Source of the DNA: Sycon ciliatum
Taxonomy: Eukaryota; Porifera; Calcarea; Leucosolenida; Sycettidae
Direction of reading: 5' to 3'
DNA: 64,000 bases
Assembly: GCF_964019385.1 (NCBI RefSeq)
Contig: NC_088646.1
Coordinates: 7,650,162-7,714,161, forward strand
Shown: positions 38,877 to 49,843 of the stretch, piece after piece
Numbering within the stretch: position 1 is the first letter of the stretch
Layout of the letters: every line of letters starts with the position of its first letter
Program-made: the position numbers and the translations under genes
The notes under the pieces: generated by a model
Databases searched by the model: none
What the model was told of the DNA's origin: nothing
The model's input: the letters and a program-made list of their open reading frames with translations, nothing else

Positions 38877-40400
38877 TATAAAAGTAGCAAAGAGAGCCTG
38901 ACGATTTTAGAGCCAATGTTGTATGGCAACGGTGAGCGAACGCGGTGCTAAGAATAATCGTCTTCATCTCAAGTTGCCGCCATAGTCGGGTCCTCAGACT
39001 AGCTGCTTCGAGGCCAGGTGCATCACTGGATGTACGTCTTCCACCGTTAACGCATTCCTGGTCACCCAGCATTCACCATGGTAACACGATGAATCCCAGA
39101 CTACAGTAGACGAGGTACAGCGCGGACAACGGGGGGGGGGGGGGGGGGGTAGCGATACATGACCGTGATGTGAACCGCTCAACTGGACTCAGTCGGGTTG
39201 AGCGGTTACTAGTGTAGTAGCACTCGCAAGAGTCACGCCTGCTTTTCTTCTCATGAAGACTGTGTAGGTTCAGTCCCAGTTTCTCGCCTGACTGCTGTTA
39301 TGGTCCACGCTAATGCTAACAGGGGGGGGGGGGGGGCAGGGTCCATGGTCAGATCCCATCCATATCAGATGATAGAATCTCAGTAAATTAGCACTGGCTC
39401 ACCATGCTCACTGTAGCAACAAGATAAAGAAGACCAATGTCATTTTTGGCAACCTAGCCCTTAGCCTTAGGCTTAGGTGATGGTCATGACACTGACTGAC
39501 TGACACCCTGACACAGAGGACTGCTGGTACTGCCTGGTGTAGGCTATGGAGTATGGGCCACTAATACTAATAGTAATAGGCACTATGGCCATGGCAGACC
39601 TATCACCATGATTACGCCCACAGGCACAGGACCTCTGGCCATGTGGCATGATACAGCAGCACTCTACTTGTACTCCAGCAGCCAGCAAGCTAGCATGCTA
39701 GCATGCAGTGGACCGGTCGACCATGCACGTGCAGATCACATCTCTGGTAAGGGCCACGTGAGTAGCAGCGTCACCAGACTGTAAGTGTAAGACTCCAGTG
39801 CAGTCCAGACTGTCCAGACCTGGCCAGATACTGAGATACTGATAGAGATAGGGAGCTAGAGTCCAGACTGTCCAGACCTGGCCAGATACTGAGATACTGA
39901 TAGAGATAGGGAGCTAGAGCCGTAGACATGGTAGAGGCTAGCCAGTAGTACTGCAAGAGGGCAGGTGCCTAGACAAGATGATTATCAGTTGAGCAGGAGG
40001 AGCCTTGAAACCATACTGATGATCAGGACAGCTGACTGAATCTTCGAGTTCATGGAACAGTCAGCGCCTGTCTCAAGATCGTGATTTGCTGCTTTTTCGG
40101 ACAATGATCCTCTTCCCCGAATGCGAGGAACTAAACCAACTTACTTGTGCTGAAGAGAGAATAGCTAGCTAGTAGCTACCTAGTAGTACTAGTAGCAGCA
40201 GCAAGTACATGTAGATCTAGCGGTAATAGTGCAATTTATGTCACCTAACCCTTCCCTGACCAGCGGCAGCTCTTTCTGCAATGAAAATGAATGAGCTGTT
40301 GGAATGTTTGAGATGTTCAGTGTCGCACTGCGAATGCTTATAGTTGCGATTATCATGCCTTTGTGAAAACTGTAAAACTGTGTTGTGCATTGGTGAACTC
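38877..40400. other. Intergenic, no confirmed gene
   Basis: Poly-G runs at 39131-39149 and 39321-39336. A 58-bp unit is repeated twice in tandem (39803-39860 and 39861-39918). Minus-strand frames at 38940-39060 and 39990-40120 could contain exons of the unknown gene below but lack recognisable similarity. Confidence 0.4.
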
Positions 40401-40406
40401 TTGTAC

Positions 40407-40575
40407 CTTTGCAGTTCCAGTAGCTGATCACGGAAGCATTCAGAGGAGGACCACTTGCTGCTGCTCTAGCATCCGCTACAACCGCTGGAGCGTGATAGCA
40501 GCGGTATTTGATTTGGGTGACTTCTCTCCACGGCACTAGTGGCCACTCCAGTGCCGGGTACAACGAGTCGTAGAT
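40407..40575 (-). CDS. Candidate internal exon of an unidentified gene
   Basis: After an AG acceptor (GAAGTGCAG) the frame reads VDIYDSLYPALEWPLVPW, then YRCYHAPAVVADARAAA, and ends at WNCK before a good donor (AAG|GTACAA at 40406). A TAA lies upstream in frame, so no ATG start is available and this would be an internal exon. A possible next exon starts at about 40273 after TTTCATTGCAG and soon runs into a stop. The composition (Trp, Tyr, Pro, Cys) looks protein-like, but I do not recognise the family. Confidence 0.3.
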
Positions 40576-41317
40576 ATCTACCCTGCACTTCGGCAATCGT
40601 TAGCGGGCTGGGGAGCGCAACAACTAACTAACTTCTGCTAGTAGAAAACTACTCTCGGTCCGTCTCCTGCGGAGTGGCGAGCAGCATCGTGATCCGTGAA
40701 GTCCCTGCTGTGGTGCTGTTGGAGATTTCTTGGTCCCCGGGATCAAAACTACTGTCGTACTGAGCAGGGTCTAGTTTGCCACCAGGATTTCAGGAGAAAA
40801 CTGCACTTCGTTGTCCAGATTCGCGCTGCATAAGCACGAGGGCTATTCTTTGCAACGATCCGCGTGGTGCAACTGGCACACAGTACAGACTAGACTGGGC
40901 GCGTGTTCTGGTAGATTTGCATCAGTGCGTGTGCAGACAGTCAGTGTGGCTGCTGACTCAGTGACTGTCTGTCCATCTGAGCGGGTCACTCTACACTACA
41001 TGCTCAAGCCAATCAAGTCACCCTGCTGCGAATGAGGACATGAATACTAGTACTGCCACTGGTGTGCCCAGGATTAGTGCCATAGACTATAGTGGATGAA
41101 GAACCGTTGACCACTATGTCTTAGTGGATATCCTGTAGCAGCTTTTTGACTATTATTGCCAAGTAGTAGAATAGCAAGTCACTGTCTGTGCACCAGCAAC
41201 AGAGAGCCACCCATTGACTGTCAGTCGGACCAATCAGTGTGACGGCAATAGTGTACGTTACTGGGTTGATACGCCTACAGCAGCCGAACACGACGGGTCA
41301 CAGGCTGAAGTCTGACG

Positions 41318-44300
41318 ATGGTGAAGGCAGGCGGTGGTTGCTGTGGCTACGGCTGTCTGGCCATTGTGAGCATGTTGGTACTGGTCCCCGCCATCCTACT
41401 CTACATCTATATGAACACTCTCTTCCTGCTTATTATCAGAGAGGTGAGTTATCATACCGTAACATTTCGCATTTGGTGTCAGGGCAATATTGCGTCCCAG
41501 GACCCTTCAGGTACTCATCTAATGATAAAACAGGGTATCTCTCCCTTTCTCACTGCTCTACCATCTCACTGCTCTACCATCTCAGCATCTTTAAAACTCG
41601 CTATCATGGGCCAATGGCGATATATCGACCAGTATGGTGTGATGTAAGCTACAGCTTTTAACACATTCATTGCTCCATTTTTGTTCATTTGTGAACTTTA
41701 CAGAGCATGGATTTGTTACTCTGTCCTTCAGTTTCAGTTGCTGGAAAAGGTCCTATTCAGTCGTTTTGCCTATCCCTTGTCATTTTTCTGCTCTATGCTT
41801 TTTACATTACCAGCAAGCTTACATTCAACCCGGTGGAGAAGTTGAGAAGCAATGGGCCAATCCAGAGGTGCCTGTATACTGCAAATTCTACTTTTACGAT
41901 CTGATAAACCCGGAAGGCTTCAAACAAGGAGAGCGACCGGAATTTGACGAAGTCGGACCATTCGTCTACAGGTACGAATAACGTTATTCTTGTATTGGCC
42001 GAGCAAGTTGTGTAGCAATGTGAATGTGTGTGCACGCTCCCACTACATATCTCAATAAATCTGCGTGCTTTGTGCTGACACACTTCACTTGGCTCATATC
42101 AGGACATGCTTGACCAGTGCATGTACAGTGGTACATGTTGGTGTATGCGATGCAAAGCCTGTTATTCCACACCGATTGGAATCTACTACATGTATGGATG
42201 GTGGGGGTTCGTTGGAGTCACGTGTCTGCTTGTGCTTTCTGGTTCACCTGCAGGGAACACCGCGAGAAGTATGACCTGCAGTACACGTACGATGACACAT
42301 TGGTCCAATATCGCATGGATCATTACTTCACGCTGGACCTGAATGCGTCTGTCTTTGATCCACGCCTTTACAACATCACAACACTCAACACACCACTTGC
42401 GGTAATACTGCTGTAGAAGATATAGGAATCAGCAACAGGGATTCGTGTTTTTTTGCTCTGTTTGACCTTTCATGATGTTTCAGTCCTATCGTGCTGCCGG
42501 GCTTTGCTATGTTTTGCTAGCTGACGCTAATCAGCATGCATGACATGTGAAACAGTTTATAACTACTTCAGACAGTCTTCAGTACTTGCATGCGTCTCAG
42601 TTAGAGGGTATAGGTGGTCGCAGATGAGGCTCGTATGTGGCTTGACTGTGCTAGACCATGTGGAGGAGAACGCTTCAGCATTTGGACTGAACAGAACATG
42701 TTTGCATGGATGTAAAAATGACCGCGGCCATTTACCCCAAGTCTACAGTACTTTGATGAACACGGATGCTGATTGCTGGTACCGTATACTTATTTTAAAA
42801 GCTAAAACTTTTCACCAGAGACTAATTCCGCCCAATTGTGAACAAGGACAGTTCGTCGTGTGAAAAGATTTGTCCATGAATGATGAAACCATATTGAAGG
42901 TACCCGGCTACACAAATTTCCCTTAGTGTTGAACTTCAATGTTGTTCAATAACTCTTCAGACGAAAAGGACGGAACTAAACGGGCGATATGTGGACAAGT
43001 GAGCCTATGGTGGTTCCTTAGTTTCATACTGACCCCCACCCCATGAAAGCACGTGCACACTGACCATTGCATCGATCCCCCACCCCCTTTCCCTAGAGTA
43101 CATGGACAATCTTTCAACTAACCGAAAAAACTAACAACATCTGCCCCCTCCCGATTCCAAATTCAGAATATCATTATTTACACACCTTCCCTTACTCATG
43201 CCGTTTCAGCTGTCCTGATTGCTGGATGACTTTCTGTGACCGTCTGTGTAGATATTATTGTCAGTCGAGACTCACGAGAAGAGTGAAACGCTGCGTGACC
43301 TTCTGAATGCCGTCGTCAAAGGACTTGGAGAAGTCGACCTTATTGTCACCAAGACGGTGGATGAGCTTCTATGGGGATATGACGATCCCATCTTCAAGCT
43401 TGCACATCAGTACGACAAGACCTTGCCCGCTCAGTTCTCCCTTCAGGTATGCTAGCATTGCCAGGACATGTAGATGCACTGCCTGATAGTGTGCTCTTTG
43501 TTAATTCTGCGCCGGGGCAGCTCGCAGACTTTTCGCCTAGTGCCCAGCACCCACCCAAAATAATTCTGACCCTAGCCATTAGAGGGTGACCCGGGTGACT
43601 TGCATTGTTTATGACATTCTCCTGTGCTGTATCTATGTGCTCAGTGTGGACTGTGCAGAGAGATTATGTTCAGCTAGTCACTCTGAGCTCCGTTGATGTA
43701 ACCTTGGAGACCGAAGCAGCTACTAGCGGCTGTCCGGGAATTGAGTACACTTCCAAGTACAGGGAGGTTGTTGTTGGATCGGAATTCTAGATTCCCTGTT
43801 TTCATTCACAATGGTAATCTGTGCTTGATTAGAAGACCGTGCTCTAATCTGGCTCCTTCTCTGTTGTGCGTTTTGTCTCTTCTTTAGCAAAAGAATTTAA
43901 CCGACGACTCTGAACTGTGGAGTCAAATCTTCACCGGGAAGGGAGACAGCAACCTCGTTGGCGTTTACACACACTGGCACGAGATGACCAAGTTGCCGTA
44001 CTGGGGCAGCCCACAAGCCAACGGTATCAACGGGACTGATGGCACTCTCTTCCACACAGACATACAGAAAGAGGAACGCCTCGTTGCCTTCATTGATAAC
44101 CTGTTTCGGTCAGGCTACTTTGTGTTCAATAACTCCGGCGATGTGCGCGGTATCGACACGTATCGCTTCATCATACCCTCAGTAGAGCTGAATAACGACA
44201 CTGTCGATCCCGACAACAAGCCCTTTTTCATGGACGGCCCCGCAGGTCTTATGAATATGTCAGCGCTGAGCCCCCTGCACCCGCCGGTATTCATGAGCAA

Positions 44301-44796
44301 GCCGTACTTCCTGAACGCACCCGACGACATCATCGATGGCATGGTGGTCAATAACAGCATGGTAGGATTTCCGCCGGACATCGCCCATCACGATTCTTTC
44401 CTGGACGTCAATCCGCTTACTGGAGCTGTGCTCAACGCGCACAAGCGCATGCAGGTCAACGTCCTGGTCAAACCAGAGCCGAGCCATATCTACGACACTT
44501 CCATACTGCGCGAGACATACTTCCCGGTGATGTGGGTGGACGAGACGGCAACCATCACTCCATCACTGGCATCGGCCTTCAAGAAGAAGATCATTCTGCC
44601 AATGGATGCATGCAGTATCGCTCTACTCGCTCTTATGATCCTAACGGGCTGCGGGTTCACCGTAAGTGTTGGCATTCTGTTACATCGGAAAACGTGTGCC
44701 CGCGATGCAGGCTCACAACTCAACCATGGCCGATGGAGACGCAATGGTTCCGTGAACGACGCTGCACCGAATGAAACGACAACACTGCTCCAATAG
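41318..44796 (+). CDS. SCARB2-like: CD36-superfamily scavenger receptor, LIMP-2/SCARB2-like
   Basis: Five exons: 41318-41443, 41814-41971, 42254-42401, 43252-43446 and 43888-44796. All phases fit, giving 511 residues (family 470-550). The architecture is typical: a short cytoplasmic start with Cys/Gly residues, transmembrane helix 1 (CLAIVSMLVLVPAILLYIY), a large ectodomain with many N-X-S/T sites, helix 2 (DACSIALLALMILTGCGF) and a cytoplasmic tail. Conserved segments are FDEVGPFVYR, ELLWGYDDPIF, WHEMTKLPYWGS, INGTDGTLFH, DTYRFIIPS, FLDVNPLTGAVLNAHKRMQV and FPVMWVDETATI. The tail ends NETTTLLQ, containing the acidic dileucine pattern [DE]xxxL[LI] that sends LIMP-2 to lysosomes. LIMP-2 carries beta-glucocerebrosidase and lipids. 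Orthology to SCARB2 rather than SR-BI is inferred from the tail. Confidence 0.93.
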
Positions 44797-45070
44797 GCAA
44801 AATGTACGGAGGATACTCATCTTTAAAGATCTCCTCAGTAAAATTACAATCATAATATTGAGTGGTGTTGAAATTGTGTTATGTGTTATCAGCCTGCTGT
44901 GTCATGCCAGCTTGATATAATCCAGACCCCCATATGTGGTTTAAGTCAGTGTGCAGCCATGTTGGAAAAAGTGACCCTCGATAGACTACTGCATGTTACT
45001 ATAGCTAGAGATCACAGCACTGGCATGGCAACAGAAACACAAACCTGCAAATACATGTGCTTGATTGTAG

Positions 45071-45131
45071 CACATCTCCAACATCACTGGTCTTCATACT
45101 GTGATCTCCAACATCACTGGTCTTCATACTG
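45071..45131. repeat. 30-bp tandem duplication
   Basis: CTCCAACATCACTGGTCTTC plus ATACTGTGAT occurs twice in a row in the probable 3' UTR of the LIMP-2-like gene. Confidence 0.9.
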
Positions 45132-45208
45132 TAGGCTGTCACGGTTGCATTCTTTTATTTTTTACTTCATGATAGGCAAAGGCAATGCTGCCTTCTCATC
45201 GGAGGGTG

Positions 45209-45214
45209 AATAAA
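45209..45214 (+). terminator. Candidate AATAAA polyadenylation signal for the LIMP-2-like gene
   Basis: The exact hexamer, about 413 bp after the stop codon. No closer match was seen. Confidence 0.4.
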
Positions 45215-45437
45215 ACCTTTATCGATGTTTGAGCTAAAGCTGATTCATTGATATCAGATTGAAGCATAAGAAACCTCATTCAGTTTTGCAGTCGCGTTTC
45301 AGCTGGTCTAAATTACGCGCAAACACAGCCAGAGCTGTTGGCCATTGGTCTAAATTATTAATTTTTTAAGTTGTGGTTGTCAGAACATTTTAGTCACCGT
45401 AGTAATCAGAGAATCTATGTCTTCATAATTACTCAAT

Positions 45438-45483
45438 CTGCGGACAGCATGCTGTTTCGTTCTTTTTGAACTCATCAGCGCAG
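45438..45483 (-). ncRNA. Hammerhead ribozyme, type I, intact core (copy 2)
   Basis: Minus strand: stem I CTGCG; core CTGATGA; stem II GTTC, loop AAAAA, GAAC; core GAAA; stem III as the self-complementary CAGCATGCTG; then T and C (cleavage triplet GUC); then stem I partner CGCAG. Every invariant base is present and all stems pair. Cleavage is predicted between 45443 and 45442 on the minus strand. It lies 0.6 kb downstream of the LIMP-2-like gene in antisense orientation. A decayed relative is at 5861-5910. Confidence 0.9.
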
Positions 45484-45857
45484 CACAGAGAAAATGAGGC
45501 CGAACCTGATAGCAATGAAAATAAAAATTTCCAATCAGGCCCGAACGTACCTTGCCAGAGTGCTCAAACTGACAAGTCAGTGAGCTCTGCATAACGCAAA
45601 CAGCTTCTTCATAATTATTTACTTTAAAAATGGGACCAGATTCTTCTATTTGTACTATTTGTCTTCCTCAGTGTCAGGTTGGTTAGTGTGGCTGTGGTGG
45701 CTAAGCAGCCGATAAGTTTAGGACTCGCATATGGATCATCAATTATGGATTGTTGAGCTTGCTGGTACAACTTTGATTAGCCATTGTTTCTACATGTAGG
45801 TGGTGGGTGCATAGCACTTTTTCCAGTAAGTATTGCCTTACTAACCGATGATGTTAA

Positions 45858-46693
45858 AGGGGAAGTTAAGGCAAAAATTAAAATTTCACCAGTTGTAGTC
45901 TTCGGGGTGCTGAGTCGAATGGTCTTGGTCCGAGGAAGCTGAGACGCTCCCTTCCTACTTGAATCCCAATCGAACTCGCGCACTTCCACCGAAACTGGGT
46001 GACTGCGCCCTACTAGATGGGGATTTGTATGCAAAATGTCACTAAAAGCGCCATTTCGTTCTTATAAAAGCACGGATGACCGCGATTGGCCCATATGTTG
46101 TAGTCTTTGGGACGCTGAGTCGACTGGTTTTGGTCCGAAAAGGCTGCGATGCAGAGTTCCTCCTTTATTCCCAATCGAACATGGTTGAAGAAGCGGTCAC
46201 GTGGTCCTGTTGGTCACCACGCCAGCAGGTGACAACTTTCACACCAAGGTTCAACTCGAGTGACAGGACTGCACCCAAAAAAGGTCAAACAGGCTAGTAA
46301 GTTGTACCCTGCAGGCACGGTGACCAGGTGACTGGTGTACGCAGGAGCACGTGACCGCTTGTTCAACCATGTTCGATTGGGAATAAAGGAGGAACGCTGC
46401 ATCGCAGCCTTTTCGGACCAAAACCAGTCGACTCAGCGTCCAAAAGACTACAACACATGGGCCAATCGCGGTCATCCGTGCTTTTATAAGAACGAAATGG
46501 CGCTTTTAGTGACATTTTGCATACAAATCCCCATCTAGTAGGGCGCAGTCACCCAATTTCGGTGGAAGTGCGCGAGTTCGATTGGGATTCAAGTAGGAAG
46601 GGAGCGTCTCAGCTTCCTCGGACCACGACCATTCGACTCAGCACCCCGAAGACTACAACTGGTGAAATTTTAATTTTTGCCTTAACTTCCCCT
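45858..46693. mobile_element. Kolobok/T2-like foldback element, 836 bp, TTAA flanks
   Basis: Two long, about 97% identical inverted arms (roughly 45858-46205 and 46345-46693) enclose a short centre. The ends read TTAA-AGGGGAAGTTAAGGC, with TTAA at 45854-45857 and 46694-46697. TTAA target plus AGGG ends match Kolobok/T2 MITEs; piggyBac also uses TTAA but normally begins CCC. No transposase is encoded. Confidence 0.85.
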
Positions 46694-46697
46694 TTAA

Positions 46698-46835
46698 CAC
46701 CCCCCCCCCCGGTTCCTTTTTCTTCTCCTCCCCTTCTCCCTTCCTTGCCGTGGTTGGCTAACACCCTCTCTCTTTGTATTGGCCGGTGTTCTCACTGTGC
46801 TATGAGATGCTGTAATTTAATAATAAATAAATAAC
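46698..46835 (+). mobile_element. Retroelement 3' end with AATAAATAAATAA tail
   Basis: A pyrimidine-rich segment ends in TTTAATAATAAATAAATAA, like a LINE 3' terminus. A poly-C run (46700-46711) separates it from the foldback element. Confidence 0.4.
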
Positions 46836-47352
46836 ACGGGTCCGGTGTGAACACATGCATGCGTTAGTAGCTTCCACACTTCTTTGCACGGTGAAACAAT
46901 CATGCTCGCTACTCGTCCGGCATTTATCCAATATGGTCATAGTTGGTGACCTGATATCAGTCACACAGAGTGCTTGTCACTGAGTACCGTAGAGGTTATC
47001 AAGTCATGCCGCGAACTGAACATGTGAACAACTTGAAACGGTTGTCTGGAGCAACTTGATGACTGAACAAAAGCTGATGACTGTGATCTCCTTCTGGGGA
47101 GTGATGCGGTGAAACCACGAAGCAGTCAGGGTCTTGCTCCTCAGTCTATGCCACATGTCGCTGCCACTCTCGTTGCTGTTGTTGGGAGGGTGCTGACCCT
47201 GCAAGGTAGGTCTTGTCCTTTCACTTCACAATAGTTGAGAGATCAGAAGGACTGCTTTTTGCCAGAAGTTTGCAGCCTAGAGTGGACTATGTGGCCAGGC
47301 GTGCATTTACCGCCTTTTCACCAGGCATGCCGGTTTAACCACCGTTTCTCTG
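46836..47352. other. Intergenic, nothing recognised
   Basis: No conserved frame and no structured repeat seen. Confidence 0.4.
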
Positions 47353-47366
47353 CTAGCACCGGAATA

Positions 47367-47690
47367 AAATAAAATAAAGTAAATTATCGTGTCCGTTCCC
47401 GAAGGGAACTCACGACGGCCGCTAACACCCGGTAAATCCTAGCGGCAGATACAGCGCCTAACGGTGGGCCGGGGGTGACTGGATAAGTCTCACAACCACT
47501 GGCACAAGTGCCGAGAACGACCCCATTACTGGCATTAGCTGCATCCATGTACTCCTTGTGCCTGGCCACAAGTTCCCAGTTGACTGTGGGTAGCAGCACG
47601 GCTGGAAAAACCGCTCCCAGGCAGGACTTGAACCAGGTACCTCTCGTATCTCAATCATGGTCTTTGACCAACCCACTGTGCCTGCCTGGT
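47367..47690 (-). mobile_element. tRNA-derived SINE, 324 bp, with 14-bp target duplication
   Basis: Flanked by exact copies of CTAGCACCGGAATA (47353-47366 and 47691-47704). On the minus strand it begins with a tRNA-like head: A box GGCACAGTGGGTTGG, then about 45 bp later B box GGTTCAAGTCC. The body follows and ends in a TTTACTTTATTTTATTTT tail. A second copy is at about 58400-58548. Target duplication, Pol III boxes and tail together define a retrotransposed SINE. Confidence 0.92.
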
Positions 47691-47704
47691 CTAGCACCGG
47701 AATA

Positions 47705-49843
47705 GTACACTTATCAAGAGTACAATGGCTGTCATGGTACTCTTGCTAATATGCATCCACTGAGGAGAAGAAAGACTTTTTAAAGTCATTGGCCCATTGA
47801 GTCTATACCCATAGGAAACATAAACCGATTCCTCATACTCACACAGAATGGACGCCGAGCTGTACAGTACTTCAACTGACTGTTACGTTGTGACATTTTA
47901 CTATGAAATTTACAAACAAAAAAAGTGAATGCCTTGATAGGTATACAGTCATGGTTTGATAGTCTGACTGTGTGCACGCAAAACTTTACGCACTGCATAT
48001 GAAGACATCGACGTAACTGCGTCGAAAACCGGAAAACTTCATAATGTCGACATCCCCATCCATACGGAAGACGTGTGCGTGCAAAGGTACTGGTTAGCTC
48101 ATGCTGATGATAGGTGACATAGCCGAGTGGTGAGCCGGCAAGTGGTCAGGTGACCACTGATAATACATGGCCAGTGCACAAATACAAAACTTGATTCGGG
48201 CGAACTGCGCGCACTATCAATGACATGTTGTGCTGCTGCAAAGGAGGCACGGCAACATTCCTTATTCTTTATTCTGCTAAAGATGCTGCAAGAAGCATCC
48301 TGCGTCGGTATAGTCACTTGATGGAGCGTTGAAGGAAAGAGTTGAGGCTGAGCCCAAAGCCCCTCGCAGTATTGGAAGAGATCACGGTTTTCTGACGCTA
48401 CCTGTTTTCCTGAATACAGCTAACGCACTAGGATGAGGACGGTATAACAACACTTGAGAGAAGGAATGGGTTGTATGGCTTTATAGAGCACTGTCTTGTT
48501 GGGTGAGAGTTCCCCGAGGTGAGTCGGCCAAGCGGCACAACCTGCATAAAAGTAGAGTATTCGTTTGAAAGAAGGCTTCGTATCATCTACAGCAATCGTG
48601 TTTCATCCGATCGTCAATCAGCTCCCAGCTTGTCCGCCATCATCGGCTGTTGTCCCCGTCTGTGGTTGACTCGGGTTGCTCTGAGCTTGGCTTGGGTTGC
48701 TCTGTAGCTGACCCGGGTTGCTCTGGGCTTGGCTCGGATTGCTCTGGAAGTGCTGTACACAATTGAACACAGAAACAAAGGAACAGATTCCTTCAGATTT
48801 TTTGAAGACCCAACAGAAAACCTGGACTACAAATAGGACACAATCAACAGAATTGGAGGTGAGAAAGAGTGGCAAGAAGACCGTGTGAGGGGAAATGAAG
48901 CGGGTTGGCTATCCGAAAGTGAAGTCATGATAAGCAAGTCAGTTGCTATTTTAGCAGGTAGGCCTAAGCTACCAAACATGCATTCACCATACAACTACAT
49001 GTACATACAAACACACAAGTAACTGTTACACAAGTTATATTTAACGCGAGAAAGCTCCAGAATCGGTCCGGTCATGATTACAGCCCTCTGAAATCAGTCA
49101 GTTCCCCCCCCCCCACAAAATCCCCTACGTACCTTGCACCTGTTACAGAGTGGTCAGAAATCAGGTCTACACTATGGCCTCGCCGGCCTGTTGCAGTGCA
49201 GCAAAAACCTGTTCACTGGCCACCTGTGGCAGGTGGTTAGTATTGGAAGATTATTGCAATCAGACACTGCTGGGTTGGGGAGAAAGCGTCTGCCCGCCTA
49301 AATGTGTGACTACAGTGCTGCTCGATGTAATCCGATCTTGTGCTCCTAGGTCTGCGGTTGCACAGCGCCGGCGGTACGACCCTGGCTGAGTCGATCGGAC
49401 TTCAATGAGCAGTACGGTGGACTTTTTTCTCTTTTTCTTTCTAAACAAAAGCCACAACTCAAGAAGAATGAGAGCATGCGGTGATGTGTAAATGACCTTT
49501 GACGGAAAAAAGCCAGAGTCAATGTCAATGACTCAGAGGGGTAACATGTACATTGGTGAGTAGACATGCAAGAAGGGCACAATAGGGCCTTTGAAACCTG
49601 CACTATGACATGCATCCAGTACCTGCACTATGACATGCATCCATTATGCACACTGGTACATGTACATCTCCACTACCACATGAACGTTAAAAACAACTTT
49701 CTGCCAGCCTCACACCCTCACAGAGTGCCACGTCAATCAATGGCATCGCATCATGCACCATGCACCACGACAGTGTAGTATGAATAATGCATCACGCGGC
49801 GAAATCAATGCATCACGTGGCGAATCAATGCATCATTATTGCA
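47705..49843. other. Intergenic between SINE and IFT46 3' end
   Basis: 48662-48740 holds about seven diverged GGGTTGCTCTGAGCTTGGCT-like units (a short tandem repeat). Poly-C at 49107-49116. No gene recognised. Confidence 0.4.

Noticed and set aside
40189-40596. Complete 135-residue gene
   Set aside because: The first codon is TTG, a stop lies just upstream and the right part is more likely intron; kept only as a candidate internal exon.
47065-47120. CTGATGA followed by GAAAC on the plus strand
   Set aside because: 31 bases between them do not form a convincing stem II and no stem I pairing exists.
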